Of a DNA stretch of 47,893 nucleotides, positions 17,901 to 25,875 are shown one piece after another. Within the stretch, counting starts at the first letter, position 1. Each line of letters begins with the position of its first letter. Below the pieces are notes generated by a model that saw only the letters and a list, made by a program, of their open reading frames with translations, was not told where the DNA came from and ran no database searches. This DNA is from Alteromonas sp. ALT199 (GTDB lineage: Bacteria; Pseudomonadota; Gammaproteobacteria; Enterobacterales; Alteromonadaceae). The DNA lies in contig NZ_JAHHDX010000150.1 of assembly GCF_018619335.1 (NCBI RefSeq), positions 1 to 47,893 of the forward strand, in the 5' to 3' direction. The translations under genes were made by a program, and so were the position numbers.

Positions 17901-18248
17901 ACCAAAGAGATAGAAGCGAAGGCGCAAAAATCAATTGTTAACATCGAAGAGATTAACAGTCTTCGCGAAGCGCTGGACAAAATAGAATTAATGTTGAATG
18001 AATCGCCCCTGTATGCGGAAAATGCGATTAATGAAAGTATTGATAATGCATTGCTGCTTAGTCATCTTGAAGCTATGCTGGAAAGCGTAAACCAAAATAT
18101 GGTTGATGAAACAGAGCTATCATTTTTAAGAGAAGTAGGGTGTTCAAGTCATAATGAGCAAATTAGCCAAATCCTCTTGGATATTGATGATTTTGAGTTT
18201 GAACTGGCGCATGAGCGTATTTCTACACTGATCAAAGAATTAAAGTAG
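14913..18248 (+). CDS. MHYT-PAS-PAS hybrid sensor histidine kinase with REC and Hpt domains
   Basis: An 1111-aa membrane sensor. An N-terminal MHYT domain (about 1-255, seven helices) carries the motif three times (MHFLGM, MHYSGM, MHYIGM), thought to bind metal and sense O2, NO or CO. Two PAS domains follow (about 265-385 and 395-520). The HisKA domain has phospho-acceptor His544 in MSHEIRTPMN. The ATPase has N-box NLISNAVKF, G1 SDTGIGM and G2 GGTGLG. A receiver (about 780-900) carries Asp829 in LMDLQMPK, and a C-terminal Hpt has His979 in FSHGLKGT. All phosphorelay residues are intact. The HD-GYP regulator gene begins 14 bp downstream, so it is the likely output. The start codon has only a weak upstream ribosome site. 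Confidence 0.92.
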   Translation: MIARFFTYEGHATLIEGAYHFPLVALSLLVAVFASFMAFNVAGQAAVTQDKLRRNTLLITGSIALGGGIWSMHFLGMTAFDLCLPVNYDPLITALSAIPGVAAAWVALNLLIKTRISVTEVVLGGVLMGAGIGTMHYSGMAAMEMAPLLRYDLGVFALSILVAVCLAMLSLWIKFGIAAATKSRKMLGKHALLASIVMGLAIAGMHYIGMAAARFVLPPGMETSGQSSNIAVYLAISIAIVTLVLITMVLGVSLLFKYRDVMMRAIESERIQSAITDTAVDAILTVDDKGIIKTANPAVNQIYGYTQQEIVGIRAAELIPQERRHLYGDDFFSQRVVPTEQIIGTGREVEVLRKGGERIPVRLGVGYTKIDGKPVFVTFASDLRKRKEMEDALRESEAKFRSLISNIPGMAYRCLNMPGWPMVFISDAVLEITGYTPSEFVLPDPKRSFADLYHPDDVERLSSLIADEGTFSYEYRIIAKSGDVKWVTEHGVHVKDDEGNILYVDGFISDITQRRVMENELKAAKEKAEQAAAARTAFLANMSHEIRTPMNAIIGFSDLMLGESLREEQKSHLTTINRSARSLLHLLNDILDSAKLDKGKLDLDYRDFLIREELDLVISTFWLEAKRKKVGLALNVDSSVANGYRGVPERMRQVLNNLISNAVKFTHEGEVTVNVKSDGRFVYFEVSDTGIGMTPEQVGRVFDSFSQADASMSRKYGGTGLGTTISKQLVELMGGNICVSSEKDKGTMFTFRLPLEVVEVSEDVTDSMESASILIDSKLSVLVVDDVQQNIELLSLLLTRAGHQVDTATDGLLALEKMQSRSFDIVLMDLQMPKLDGLEAAKQRRDYEKEHGLPPTPIIALTASVLVQDKHAAQRAGMEGFANKPVDFRLLMEEVARVLNLDAQVVNAAHGSTIQTKLETAFKVDKNILDLSKAVNLWGSEDAVLQEVDKFAMACREKLDELMGAAIREDYEAVTSFSHGLKGTSGNLCLTTFYHTTKEIEAKAQKSIVNIEEINSLREALDKIELMLNESPLYAENAINESIDNALLLSHLEAMLESVNQNMVDETELSFLREVGCSSHNEQISQILLDIDDFEFELAHERISTLIKELK

Positions 18249-18261
18249 CCAGAGACAGGGC

Positions 18262-19263
18262 ATGTTAGAGATTGAAATAAACAAACCTACTTTACTAGTC
18301 GTTGATGATGAGCCTGTAAATTTGAGGGTTTTGAAGCAACTATTATCGTCGGACTACCAGCTTATTTTTGCAAGAAACGGCGAAGAAGCACTAAAACTTG
18401 CCGAGACAAGGCAGCCAAACTTAATATTACTCGATGTCATGATGCCCGGACTCACAGGGTTTGAAGTCTGTCGGCAACTTAAGCAAAAAGCGAGTACCAA
18501 ACAGATTCCCGTTATATTTGTTACGGCCTTGACCGATGAACACGAGGAAACCGAAGGGTTTGATGCTGGCGCCGTAGATTACATAACTAAGCCAATATCC
18601 CCTGCTATTGTAAAAGCACGAGTAAAAACTCACCTTAGTTTAGTGCAGGCTGACGAATTACTCGATAGCCGATTACAAATCGTTCAGCGCTTGGGTAGAG
18701 CGGCAGAGTACAAGGACAATGAGACGGGCATGCACGTCATGCGCATGAGTCATTTTGCTAGAGAATTAGCATTGGCTTATGGTCTGTCAGCCAAGCAGGC
18801 AGAAATACTGCTTCACGCTGCACCAATGCATGATATTGGCAAAATTGGTATTGCTGATAGCATCATGCTTAAGCCAGGTAAGCTTACCGATGAAGAATTT
18901 GCGACCATGAAGCATCATCCAGAAATAGGTGCAGAGATAATCGGCGATTGCGGCGATTCTTTATTGTTGAAAGTGGCGAAGTCGGTGTCACTTACTCACC
19001 ACGAGAAATGGGATGGAACGGGGTATCCTAAAGGGTTGGTGGGGGAAGATATCCCGATTGAAGGACGTATTTGTGCAATTGCTGATGTATTTGATGCGCT
19101 CACCAGTAAACGTCCCTACAAGGATGCGTGGAGTATTGAAAAAACCGTAGAATTTCTTCAAAGCCAAAAGGGAAAGCATTTTGAACCTAGGCTTGTCGAT
19201 TTAATGATAGAAATTATGCCTAAAATTCTCGATATAAAGGCAACATTTAAAGACGAAGACTAG
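18262..19263 (+). CDS. Response regulator with HD-GYP c-di-GMP phosphodiesterase domain
   Basis: A 333-aa cytosolic two-domain protein. The N-terminal receiver (about 10-125) has acidic pair DD15-16, phospho-Asp58 in LILLDVMMPG and the conserved Lys in ITKPIS. The HD-GYP output (about 140-330) has the HD pair in MHDIGKIGI (H190, D191), HHPEIGAEII, LTHHEKWDGTGYP and the GYP motif itself. All metal ligands appear present, so it should hydrolyse c-di-GMP. It is co-transcribed with the hybrid kinase 14 bp upstream, which probably phosphorylates it through its Hpt domain. Similar REC-HD-GYP proteins are often called RpfG-like. Confidence 0.93.
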   Translation: MLEIEINKPTLLVVDDEPVNLRVLKQLLSSDYQLIFARNGEEALKLAETRQPNLILLDVMMPGLTGFEVCRQLKQKASTKQIPVIFVTALTDEHEETEGFDAGAVDYITKPISPAIVKARVKTHLSLVQADELLDSRLQIVQRLGRAAEYKDNETGMHVMRMSHFARELALAYGLSAKQAEILLHAAPMHDIGKIGIADSIMLKPGKLTDEEFATMKHHPEIGAEIIGDCGDSLLLKVAKSVSLTHHEKWDGTGYPKGLVGEDIPIEGRICAIADVFDALTSKRPYKDAWSIEKTVEFLQSQKGKHFEPRLVDLMIEIMPKILDIKATFKDED

Positions 19264-19282
19264 AGTCTACGTCTATTGGCTG

Positions 19283-19311
19283 TTGCTTAATGCGCCGCCT
19301 ATACGTATAAT
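19283..19311 (+). promoter_or_regulatory. Strong sigma70 promoter upstream of the rimP leader
   Basis: TTGCTT (19283-19288), 17-bp spacer and consensus TATAAT (19306-19311). Expected start is near 19318. It is the best candidate promoter for the rimP-nusA-infB operon and for the structured RNA that follows. Confidence 0.75.
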
Positions 19312-19317
19312 GTGCGG

Positions 19318-19480
19318 ATTAAGTGATGAGAGCGGGCTCCCTCATTAAAGGAAAGTAACGCACTTATCATTAGCAAGCTATCACCTATCGGTGTTTTACC
19401 CATAAGTTTGCAACTGCCCACGTTGGCAGGTATGGGTTCAGAATTTTAATAAAAGCCCCGCTAGTCCGGGGCTTTTTGTT
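19318..19480 (+). ncRNA. Candidate structured leader or small RNA upstream of rimP
   Basis: About 160 nt bounded by a consensus promoter and an intrinsic terminator, with no credible reading frame. Pairings seen: TGATGAG with CTCATTA (19323-19329/19343-19349), a CACC/GGTG hairpin near 19382-19393, and a two-step stem-loop with ACCCATA/TATGGGT (19398-19404/19431-19437) enclosing CTGCC/GGCAG (19414-19418/19425-19429). It could be an independent small RNA or an attenuated leader controlling rimP-nusA-infB. In E. coli this operon has leader terminators linked to NusA autoregulation and a tRNA (metY) in this place; no tRNA is seen here. I do not recognise an Rfam family. Confidence 0.5.
19451..19477 (+). 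terminator. Intrinsic terminator/attenuator T1 before rimP
   Basis: AAAAGCCCCG pairs with CGGGGCTTTT (10 bp, 6-nt loop) and ends in T residues. It lies 87 bp before the rimP start but downstream of the operon promoter, so it must be read through or regulated. Confidence 0.85.
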
Positions 19481-19526
19481 GTATTAAAACCTGGAGTCAG
19501 CCTCGCTGAGCCGGGTGATGACAGGT

Positions 19527-19545
19527 GGGCTTTAGGCCCTTTTTT
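19527..19545 (+). terminator. Weak terminator-like hairpin T2 just before rimP
   Basis: GGGC/GCCC (plus a T-G pair) with a very small loop and six T residues. It ends 7 nt before the rimP Shine-Dalgarno. The stem is short, so it may pause rather than terminate. Confidence 0.4.
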
Positions 19546-19563
19546 CGTTTTTGGAGGTTTGCA

Positions 19564-20022
19564 TTGGCAAAACTTGAAGAGAAACTAACCGAAATGCTAG
19601 AGCCAGGTGTAGAAGCACTGGGTTTTGAACTGGTTGGTATCGAGTTTGTACGAGCGGGGAAACATTCGATTCTTCGCGTTTTTATTGATCATGAGAACGG
19701 TATTACCGTAGATGATTGTGCAGATGTAAGTCATCAGGTTAGCGCAATTTTGGACGTTGAAGATCCAATTAGCACTGAGTATAACCTTGAAGTGTCATCA
19801 CCAGGTATGGACAGACCGCTTTTCAAAGAAAAGCATTACATTGAGTCTGTGGGTGAAGTGGTTCAAGTTCGTTTGTCTATGCCAATGGACGACCGACGTA
19901 ATTTTAAAGGCAAAGTACTTGCGTGCGATAACGGCATTGTAAGTATTGAAGTGGATGGCCAGCAGTTCCAGTTAGCTGTGGCGAATATCGAAAAAGGTAA
20001 CGTTGTTCCCACGTTCGATTAA
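19564..20022 (+). CDS. rimP: Ribosome maturation factor RimP
   Basis: A 152-aa 30S assembly factor needed for maturation of the small ribosomal subunit. The start is TTG at 19564, preceded by GGAGG at 19553-19557, which reproduces the E. coli N-terminus (LEQKLTEM). The GTG at 19525 would run through the terminator hairpin and is rejected. Core motifs ALGFELVGIEF, DDCADVSHQVSA, LDVEDPI and LEVSSPGMDRPL are near-identical to E. coli. A C-terminal SH3-like domain follows. It is the first gene of the rimP-nusA-infB cluster, with nusA 45 bp downstream. Confidence 0.95.
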   Translation: MAKLEEKLTEMLEPGVEALGFELVGIEFVRAGKHSILRVFIDHENGITVDDCADVSHQVSAILDVEDPISTEYNLEVSSPGMDRPLFKEKHYIESVGEVVQVRLSMPMDDRRNFKGKVLACDNGIVSIEVDGQQFQLAVANIEKGNVVPTFD

Positions 20023-20067
20023 CGGAACAGCTCTGCTTTCATCGACGAAAGCATAAGAGAGGCGAAA

Positions 20068-21564
20068 ATGAATAAAGAAATTTTGTTAGTGGCGGAAGCC
20101 GTTTCAAATGAAAAACAAGTGCCTAGAGAGAAAATTTTTGAAGCGCTAGAGTTTGCGATCGCTAGTGCAACAAAAAAGAAAAACGAAGGCGAAATTGAAG
20201 TTCGTGTAAGCATTGACAGAACGTCTGGTGACTTTGATACATTCCGTCGCTGGATGGTTATTCCTGATGATCAAGAGCAGGAAAATCCATTCGCTGAAAT
20301 TACGATTTCTGCTGCGCAAATCGACGAGCCAGAGATACAACTTGGCGATTATGTGGAAGAACAGATTGAATCTATTAAATTCGACCGCATAACTACGCAA
20401 ACCGCTAAGCAAGTGATTGTACAAAAAGTACGTGAAGCTGAGCGTCAGCAAATGATTGCTGAGTACGAAGACAAAGTGGGTGAGTTGGTTACTGGTACGG
20501 TTAAGAAAGTTAACCGCGACAACATCATCATCGATTTGGGTAATAATGCTGAAGGTGTTATCTACCGCGATGACATGCTTCCTCGTGAAACTTTCCGCCC
20601 AGGTGACCGTGTACGTGGTCTTCTTTACGTTATCCGTCCAGAAGCTCGTGGTGCACAGCTATTTATCAGCCGTACTCACCCAGACATGCTAGTTGAACTA
20701 TTCCGTCTGGAAGTACCAGAAATTGCGGAAGAAACACTAGAAATCAAATCTGCAGCTCGCGACCCAGGTTCTCGCGCAAAGATTGCCGTTAAAACTAACG
20801 ACAAACGCTTAGACCCAGTCGGTGCGTGTGTGGGTATGCGTGGTTCACGTGTACAAGCGGTATCGGGTGAACTTGGCGGCGAGCGTGTTGATATTGTGCT
20901 TTGGGATGAAAACCCAGCGCAATTCGTTATCAACGCAATGGCACCTGCTGAAGTTGCGTCAATTGTTGTTGATGAAGATAGCAACACAATGGACGTAGCT
21001 GTTGAAGCAGATAACTTAGCACAAGCGATTGGCCGTAGTGGTCAAAACGTTCGCTTAGCAAGCCAGCTTTCAGGCTGGGAACTTAACGTGATGACGGTTG
21101 ACGACCTCAACAAGAAGCACGAAGAAGAAAACGCGAAGGTACTTAATCTATTTACTGCTGGTTTGGACATTGACGAAGAGTTTGCGTCTGTCTTGGTAGA
21201 TGAAGGCTTTACAACTCTGGAAGAAGTGGCATACGTGCCTGCAAGTGAACTTTTAGCAGTTGAAGGGTTAGATGAAGAAATGGTTGAAGAGCTGCGCAAC
21301 AGAGCGCGCGCTTTCCTAACCACGCGTGCACTGGCGAACGAAGAGTCGCTTGAAGGTGCAGAACCTACAGAAGCCTTATTAAATCTTGAAGGTATGAGTA
21401 AACACGTGGCTTATGTGTTGGCCAGCCGCGGCGTTACCGACCTAGAAGAATTAGCAGAACAAGGTACCGATGATATCAGTGATATCGATGAACTAGACGA
21501 AGAGAAAGCCGGTGCATTAATCATGGCGGCTCGTAATATCGTATGGTTCAGTGAAGAAGAGTAA
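20068..21564 (+). CDS. nusA: Transcription termination/antitermination factor NusA
   Basis: A 498-aa RNA polymerase-binding factor that controls pausing, termination and antitermination (E. coli 495 aa). The order is an N-terminal RNAP-binding domain (1-125), S1 (about 135-200, [16 protein letters not shown]), tandem KH domains (about 230-345, with [14 protein letters not shown] and [13 protein letters not shown]), and two C-terminal acidic repeats (about 365-495). AGAGAGGCG precedes the ATG. It lies between rimP and infB, and could autoregulate through the leader terminators upstream of rimP (inference from E. coli). Confidence 0.96.
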   Translation: MNKEILLVAEAVSNEKQVPREKIFEALEFAIASATKKKNEGEIEVRVSIDRTSGDFDTFRRWMVIPDDQEQENPFAEITISAAQIDEPEIQLGDYVEEQIESIKFDRITTQTAKQVIVQKVREAERQQMIAEYEDKVGELVTGTVKKVNRDNIIIDLGNNAEGVIYRDDMLPRETFRPGDRVRGLLYVIRPEARGAQLFISRTHPDMLVELFRLEVPEIAEETLEIKSAARDPGSRAKIAVKTNDKRLDPVGACVGMRGSRVQAVSGELGGERVDIVLWDENPAQFVINAMAPAEVASIVVDEDSNTMDVAVEADNLAQAIGRSGQNVRLASQLSGWELNVMTVDDLNKKHEEENAKVLNLFTAGLDIDEEFASVLVDEGFTTLEEVAYVPASELLAVEGLDEEMVEELRNRARAFLTTRALANEESLEGAEPTEALLNLEGMSKHVAYVLASRGVTDLEELAEQGTDDISDIDELDEEKAGALIMAARNIVWFSEEE

Positions 21565-21588
21565 GGTCAACAGGGGGATAATTACGTA

Positions 21589-24195
21589 ATGGCAGATGTA
21601 TCTATTGAAAAGCTCGCCAGCGACATTGGTACAACCGTTGACCGATTGGTTGGCCAGTTTAAAGACGCGGGTATTACTAAGAATGCCGGCGATCAGGTAA
21701 ACGAAGATGAGAAACAAAAACTATTGGATCATTTAAGTAAGCAACACGGCAGCGCAGCTGAACCAACGCGTATGACACTTAAACGTAAGACAACTAGCAC
21801 GTTAAGTGTTGGTAAGTCTAAAGAAGTGAAGGTGGAAGTACGCAAGAAGCGCACATACGTTAAGCGCAGCGACGTTGAAGAACAACAGCGTCAAGCGGAA
21901 GAAGAAGCGAAGCGTCTTGAAGAAGAGGCTCGTTTGAAGCGCGAAGCAGAAGAGAAAGCAGCAGCTGAAGCTAAGAAAGCTGCTGAAGAAAAAGCACGTA
22001 AAGCCGAAGAAGCGAAGAAGGCCGCTGATGAAGAGCGTGCACGTCGTGCGGAACAAGCCAAGAAAGAAGCTGAAGCTCGTAAGAAAGACGAACCAGAGCT
22101 GACTGATGCTGAAAAAGCAGAAGCAGAAGCGGCGCGTCAAGAAGAAGAGCGTCTGCGTAAAGCGCAGGAAGAAGAAGCGCAGAAGAAACTTGAAGAAGAC
22201 GCCAAAAAGGCGGCTGACGAAGCGCGTAAATTGGCTGAAGAAAACGAGCGTCGCTGGAAAGAAGAAGAAGAGCGTCGTAAGAAAGCAGAAGCTGAAGAAG
22301 TTCACTTGCACTCTAACCGTTATGCTCAAGAAGCAGAAGACGAAGAAGACATGCAGGTTGAGCGTTCTTCACGCCGTCGTCGCAAGTCTAAGAAAAACGC
22401 CGGTGAGCATCTTAAGCAAGGCTTTAACAAGCCTGCAGCTCCAGTAGAGCGCGTTGTTAAGCTTGGCGCAACCATCACAGTAGGCGAACTTGCAAGTAAG
22501 CTTGCAATCAAGTCTAACGAAGTTATCAAAACGATGATGAAGATGGGCGAAATGGCGACTATCAATCAAGTACTAGACCAAGACACTGCGGTACTAGTAA
22601 TTGAAGAAATGGGTCATAAGTACGAGCTTGTTAACGACAACGCCCTTGAAGATGAATTGCTAGCAGACGGCATGGGTGGTGAGAAATCAACACGTGCACC
22701 TGTTGTAACCATTATGGGTCACGTTGACCACGGTAAAACATCATTACTTGACTACATTCGTCGCGCGAAGGTTGCGGACGGTGAAGCCGGTGGTATTACT
22801 CAGCACATCGGTGCTTACAAAGTACAAACGGGTAATGGCGAAATCACCTTCCTAGATACACCAGGACACGCCGCGTTTACTGCAATGCGTGCTCGTGGTG
22901 CTACGGCGACGGATATCGTTATCCTTGTAGTTGCTGCAGATGACGGCGTAATGCCGCAAACGAAAGAAGCGGTACAGCACGCCCGTGCTGCTGGTGTACC
23001 TCTTATCGTTGCAGTGAATAAAATGGATAAAGAATCTGCTGATCCAGACCGCGTTAAAACTGAGTTATCTCAACTAGAAGTTATCTCAGAAGAGTGGGGC
23101 GGTGAACACCAGTTCTGTAACGTTTCTGCTAAAACGGGTATGGGCGTAGATGAGCTTCTTGATGCTATCGTTCTTCAAGCAGAACTACTTGATCTTAAAG
23201 CGGTAGCTGAAGGCTCTGGTCGCGGTATTGTTATCGAATCTCGTCTTGATAAAGGTCGTGGTCCGGTAGCGTCAGTACTCGTTCAGGAAGGCCAACTACT
23301 TGCTGGTGACATCCTACTTTGTGGTGAAGAGTACGGACGTGTTCGTGCAATGCGCGACGAAAATGGCAACGAGATTAAGGTTGCAGGACCTTCAACGCCG
23401 GTGGAAGTACTTGGTCTTTCAGGTGTTCCAGTAGCGGGTGAAGATGCAGCAGTTGTTAAAGACGAGCGTAAAGCGCGTGAAGTAGCAGCTAAGCGCCATC
23501 AGAAGAAACGTGAACTTAAACTTGCTCGTCAGCAAAAAGCGAAACTTGAAAACATGTTTGCGAACATGGAATCAGGCGACGTTAGTGAACTTAACATCGT
23601 TCTTAAGGCTGACGTACAGGGCTCTGTTGAAGCGATTTCTGAGTCACTGGTTAAGCTTTCTACTTCTGAAGTTAAAGTGAATATTGTAGGTAGTGGTGTA
23701 GGTGGAATTACCGAAACTGACGCAACCCTTGCGGCTGCATCAGGTGCTATCGTACTAGGCTTTAACGTTCGTGCCGATGCAACAGCACGTCGCGTATTGG
23801 AAGCTGAAGAAATCGACCTGCGTTACTACAGTGTTATCTACCACCTAATTGACGAAGTGAAAGCGGCCATGAGTGGTATGCTTGCGCCAGAGTTCAAGCA
23901 GGAAATCATTGGTCTTGCTGAAGTACGTGATGTGTTCAAGTCACCGAAACTGGGTGCAATTGCAGGCTGTATGGTTACAGAAGGTAATGTTAAGCGTAGC
24001 AACCCAATCCGTGTACTTCGCGAAAACGTAGTAATTTACGAAGGTGAGCTAGAATCACTGCGTCGCTTTAAAGACGACGTACAAGAAGTACGTAACGGTA
24101 TGGAATGTGGTATCGGCGTTAAAAACTATAACGATGTGAAAGTAGGCGACCAAATCGAGGTCTTCGAAATCGTTGAGGTTAAACGCGAAATTTAA
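21589..24195 (+). CDS. infB: Translation initiation factor IF-2
   Basis: An 868-aa GTPase that places fMet-tRNA on the 30S subunit and promotes 50S joining. It has an N-terminal IF2_N domain (1-55), a long Glu/Lys/Ala-rich coiled-coil linker (about 95-240), a second IF2_N (about 290-340), and the G domain: G1 GHVDHGKT near 375, G3 DTPGHAAF, G4 NKMD, G5 SAKTG. Domains II, III and IV follow, with IF2-C ending KREI. AGGGGGAT precedes the ATG. It fits the neighbouring initiator tRNA array functionally. A strong hairpin separates it from rbfA. Confidence 0.97.
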   Translation: MADVSIEKLASDIGTTVDRLVGQFKDAGITKNAGDQVNEDEKQKLLDHLSKQHGSAAEPTRMTLKRKTTSTLSVGKSKEVKVEVRKKRTYVKRSDVEEQQRQAEEEAKRLEEEARLKREAEEKAAAEAKKAAEEKARKAEEAKKAADEERARRAEQAKKEAEARKKDEPELTDAEKAEAEAARQEEERLRKAQEEEAQKKLEEDAKKAADEARKLAEENERRWKEEEERRKKAEAEEVHLHSNRYAQEAEDEEDMQVERSSRRRRKSKKNAGEHLKQGFNKPAAPVERVVKLGATITVGELASKLAIKSNEVIKTMMKMGEMATINQVLDQDTAVLVIEEMGHKYELVNDNALEDELLADGMGGEKSTRAPVVTIMGHVDHGKTSLLDYIRRAKVADGEAGGITQHIGAYKVQTGNGEITFLDTPGHAAFTAMRARGATATDIVILVVAADDGVMPQTKEAVQHARAAGVPLIVAVNKMDKESADPDRVKTELSQLEVISEEWGGEHQFCNVSAKTGMGVDELLDAIVLQAELLDLKAVAEGSGRGIVIESRLDKGRGPVASVLVQEGQLLAGDILLCGEEYGRVRAMRDENGNEIKVAGPSTPVEVLGLSGVPVAGEDAAVVKDERKAREVAAKRHQKKRELKLARQQKAKLENMFANMESGDVSELNIVLKADVQGSVEAISESLVKLSTSEVKVNIVGSGVGGITETDATLAAASGAIVLGFNVRADATARRVLEAEEIDLRYYSVIYHLIDEVKAAMSGMLAPEFKQEIIGLAEVRDVFKSPKLGAIAGCMVTEGNVKRSNPIRVLRENVVIYEGELESLRRFKDDVQEVRNGMECGIGVKNYNDVKVGDQIEVFEIVEVKREI

Positions 24196-24219
24196 TTGCC
24201 TTAGTTAATTCGGCATGTG

Positions 24220-24248
24220 AAAAACGGGGGCCGAGTGCTCCCGTTTTT
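24220..24248 (+). terminator. Internal terminator between infB and rbfA
   Basis: AAAAACGGG/CCCGTTTTT forms nine Watson-Crick pairs, extended by G-U and G-C pairs around a 7-nt loop, ending in five T residues. It sits 24 bp past infB and 61 bp before rbfA, so it likely lowers expression of rbfA-truB relative to infB. Confidence 0.75.
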
Positions 24249-24308
24249 GTCTGTGTAAAGCAAACGGCCTCAAGCATGCCCTACGTTAAATAAGGAAAGG
24301 AGAGTACA

Positions 24309-24710
24309 ATGGCTCGTGAATTTTCACGTACCGACAGAGTGGCTCAGCAAGTTCATAAAGAAGTAGCGAGCATTCTGCAAAACGAATACAAACACCGCAT
24401 AGGTGATATGCCTTTAATCACGGTTTCTGATGTAGACGTATCGCGCGACCTAGCTCACGCGAAAATCTTTGTGACTATCTACAACAGCACTGAAGAAGAA
24501 GGCAAAATACAAATTAAACAGTTAGCTGAATACAAAAAATTTATTCGTAGTATTCTAGCTAAACGCCTTCGCATGCGCTCAGTGCCGGATCTTCACTTCT
24601 TTGAAGATAAATCGATTATAGAGGGCATGCGTATTTCTAATCTTGTGTCACAGACCATCGCTAAAGATGAGTCAAAGCGCGATGAAGACGATTCACAAGA
24701 GCAGGAGTAA
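24309..24710 (+). CDS. rbfA: 30S ribosome-binding factor RbfA
   Basis: A 133-aa KH-like cold-shock factor for 16S rRNA 5'-end maturation. The start REFSRTDRVAQQVHKEVASIL, DLAHAKIFVTIY and the RMRSVPDLHFFED stretch are diagnostic. The acidic tail (DEDDSQEQE) is typical. AAGGAAAGGAG precedes the ATG. It ends directly against truB, implying translational coupling. Confidence 0.95.
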   Translation: MAREFSRTDRVAQQVHKEVASILQNEYKHRIGDMPLITVSDVDVSRDLAHAKIFVTIYNSTEEEGKIQIKQLAEYKKFIRSILAKRLRMRSVPDLHFFEDKSIIEGMRISNLVSQTIAKDESKRDEDDSQEQE

Positions 24711-25682
24711 ATGGCGAGACGTCGTAAAGGCCGTGATATTAACGGCATAGTATTGCTTGATAAACCGCTAGGTGGTTCGTCAAATCAACTACTACAGAAA
24801 GTACGCTGGCTGTATAAGGCAGCCAAAGCTGGCCATACGGGCGCGCTAGACCCACTTGCCAGCGGTATGCTGCCGTTGTGTTTGGGGGAAGCTACCAAGT
24901 TTTCTCAGTTTCTTCTGGACGCGGAAAAGACCTACGAGGTAACAGCGCAACTTGGCGTTCGCACAACCACCTCTGACGCCGACGGTGAAGTGGTTGAAGA
25001 AAAGCCTGTTGAAGTCAATGAAGAACAAGTACGAGATGCATGTTTAGCGTTTTTAGGTAAAAGCAAACAAATTCCGTCTATGTTTTCAGCGCTTAAGCAT
25101 CAGGGGAAGCCCCTTTACCACTATGCCCGTCAAGGTATAGAGATTGAGCGTGAACCACGTGATATTGAAGTGTATGAACTGGACGTGTTGCGAATCGAAC
25201 TGCCTTTTGTCGATATGCGTATTAAGTGCAGTAAAGGTACTTATATTCGCTCTATCGTAGATGACTTGGGTCAGAACCTCGGCTGCGGCGCGTATGTGAC
25301 CCGCTTACATCGCACGGAAGTCGCTGACTACCCTACGGATAAAATGGTATCACTAGACAGGTTGATTGCAATTCAGGAGTCACTGGAAGAGGGTGACTTT
25401 AAAGCCCTTGATGACCTACTCATTCCTATGGATACAGCAGTGAGTCGTCTTCCGTTTGTGACAATTAACGATGCCGAAAGAAATCGCTTCGACAATGGCC
25501 AATCGGTTAAAGGTACATGCAGTGAAGTGCTTCGCGAAGGCGTGTCTTACCGTGTTTATCATGGCAAAGATACCAGAGGTCTTTTTTTAGGTGTAGGGGA
25601 AGGTGTACTCGACCCCAAAGACCAGGGTGTACCCAAGCAAGAACTCTTCGTTAACCCAAAGCGTCGAGTTGTTTACAGTTAG
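24711..25682 (+). CDS. truB: tRNA pseudouridine-55 synthase TruB
   Basis: A 323-aa enzyme that makes the universal pseudouridine 55 in the tRNA T loop (E. coli 314 aa). It has the TruB motif [15 protein letters not shown] with catalytic Asp47, the [12 protein letters not shown] motif and [14 protein letters not shown]-terminal PUA-like domain (about 255-323) follows. Its ATG abuts the rbfA stop codon, and a strong terminator lies 38 bp after its own stop. Confidence 0.96.
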   Translation: MARRRKGRDINGIVLLDKPLGGSSNQLLQKVRWLYKAAKAGHTGALDPLASGMLPLCLGEATKFSQFLLDAEKTYEVTAQLGVRTTTSDADGEVVEEKPVEVNEEQVRDACLAFLGKSKQIPSMFSALKHQGKPLYHYARQGIEIEREPRDIEVYELDVLRIELPFVDMRIKCSKGTYIRSIVDDLGQNLGCGAYVTRLHRTEVADYPTDKMVSLDRLIAIQESLEEGDFKALDDLLIPMDTAVSRLPFVTINDAERNRFDNGQSVKGTCSEVLREGVSYRVYHGKDTRGLFLGVGEGVLDPKDQGVPKQELFVNPKRRVVYS

Positions 25683-25720
25683 TTCTTTGCAATTCTATAC
25701 CAAACAGATAATACTCGTTT

Positions 25721-25751
25721 AAAGCCTTGCGGTTAACGCAAGGCTTTTTTT
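25721..25751 (+). terminator. Terminator after truB
   Basis: AAAGCCTTGCG/CGCAAGGCTTT, 11-bp perfect stem with a 5-nt loop followed by a T run. It ends the infB-rbfA-truB transcript. Confidence 0.9.
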
Positions 25752-25875
25752 ATTGAGAAATAAAGTTGTATAAAAGGCGCACTATTTAGTGATAGGTTAT
25801 TTATCACTCATACTGATTTTTACTTTCTTCGAAACGTCCTAAACGGGCGAATTGTTTCATTTAAGGGATTACTCG

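Noticed and set aside
19341..19373. 10-codon leader peptide MRAGSLIKGK (start near 19326) in the rimP leader
   Set aside because: No ribosome binding site and no run of regulatory codons; the segment is better explained by RNA pairing.
19318..19480. tRNA gene ahead of rimP as in E. coli metY
   Set aside because: No cloverleaf, T-loop GTTCAA or CCA pattern is present in this stretch.
19525..19563. GTG at 19525 as the rimP start
   Set aside because: It would translate the terminator-like hairpin and the Shine-Dalgarno itself; TTG at 19564 has GGAGG upstream and matches the family N-terminus.
21802..22329. 175-codon Phe-rich minus-strand open frame opposite infB
   Set aside because: It is the antisense of the Glu/Lys/Ala-rich linker of IF-2, where GAA/AAG repeats read as TTC/CTT. 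It has no ribosome site and implausible composition.
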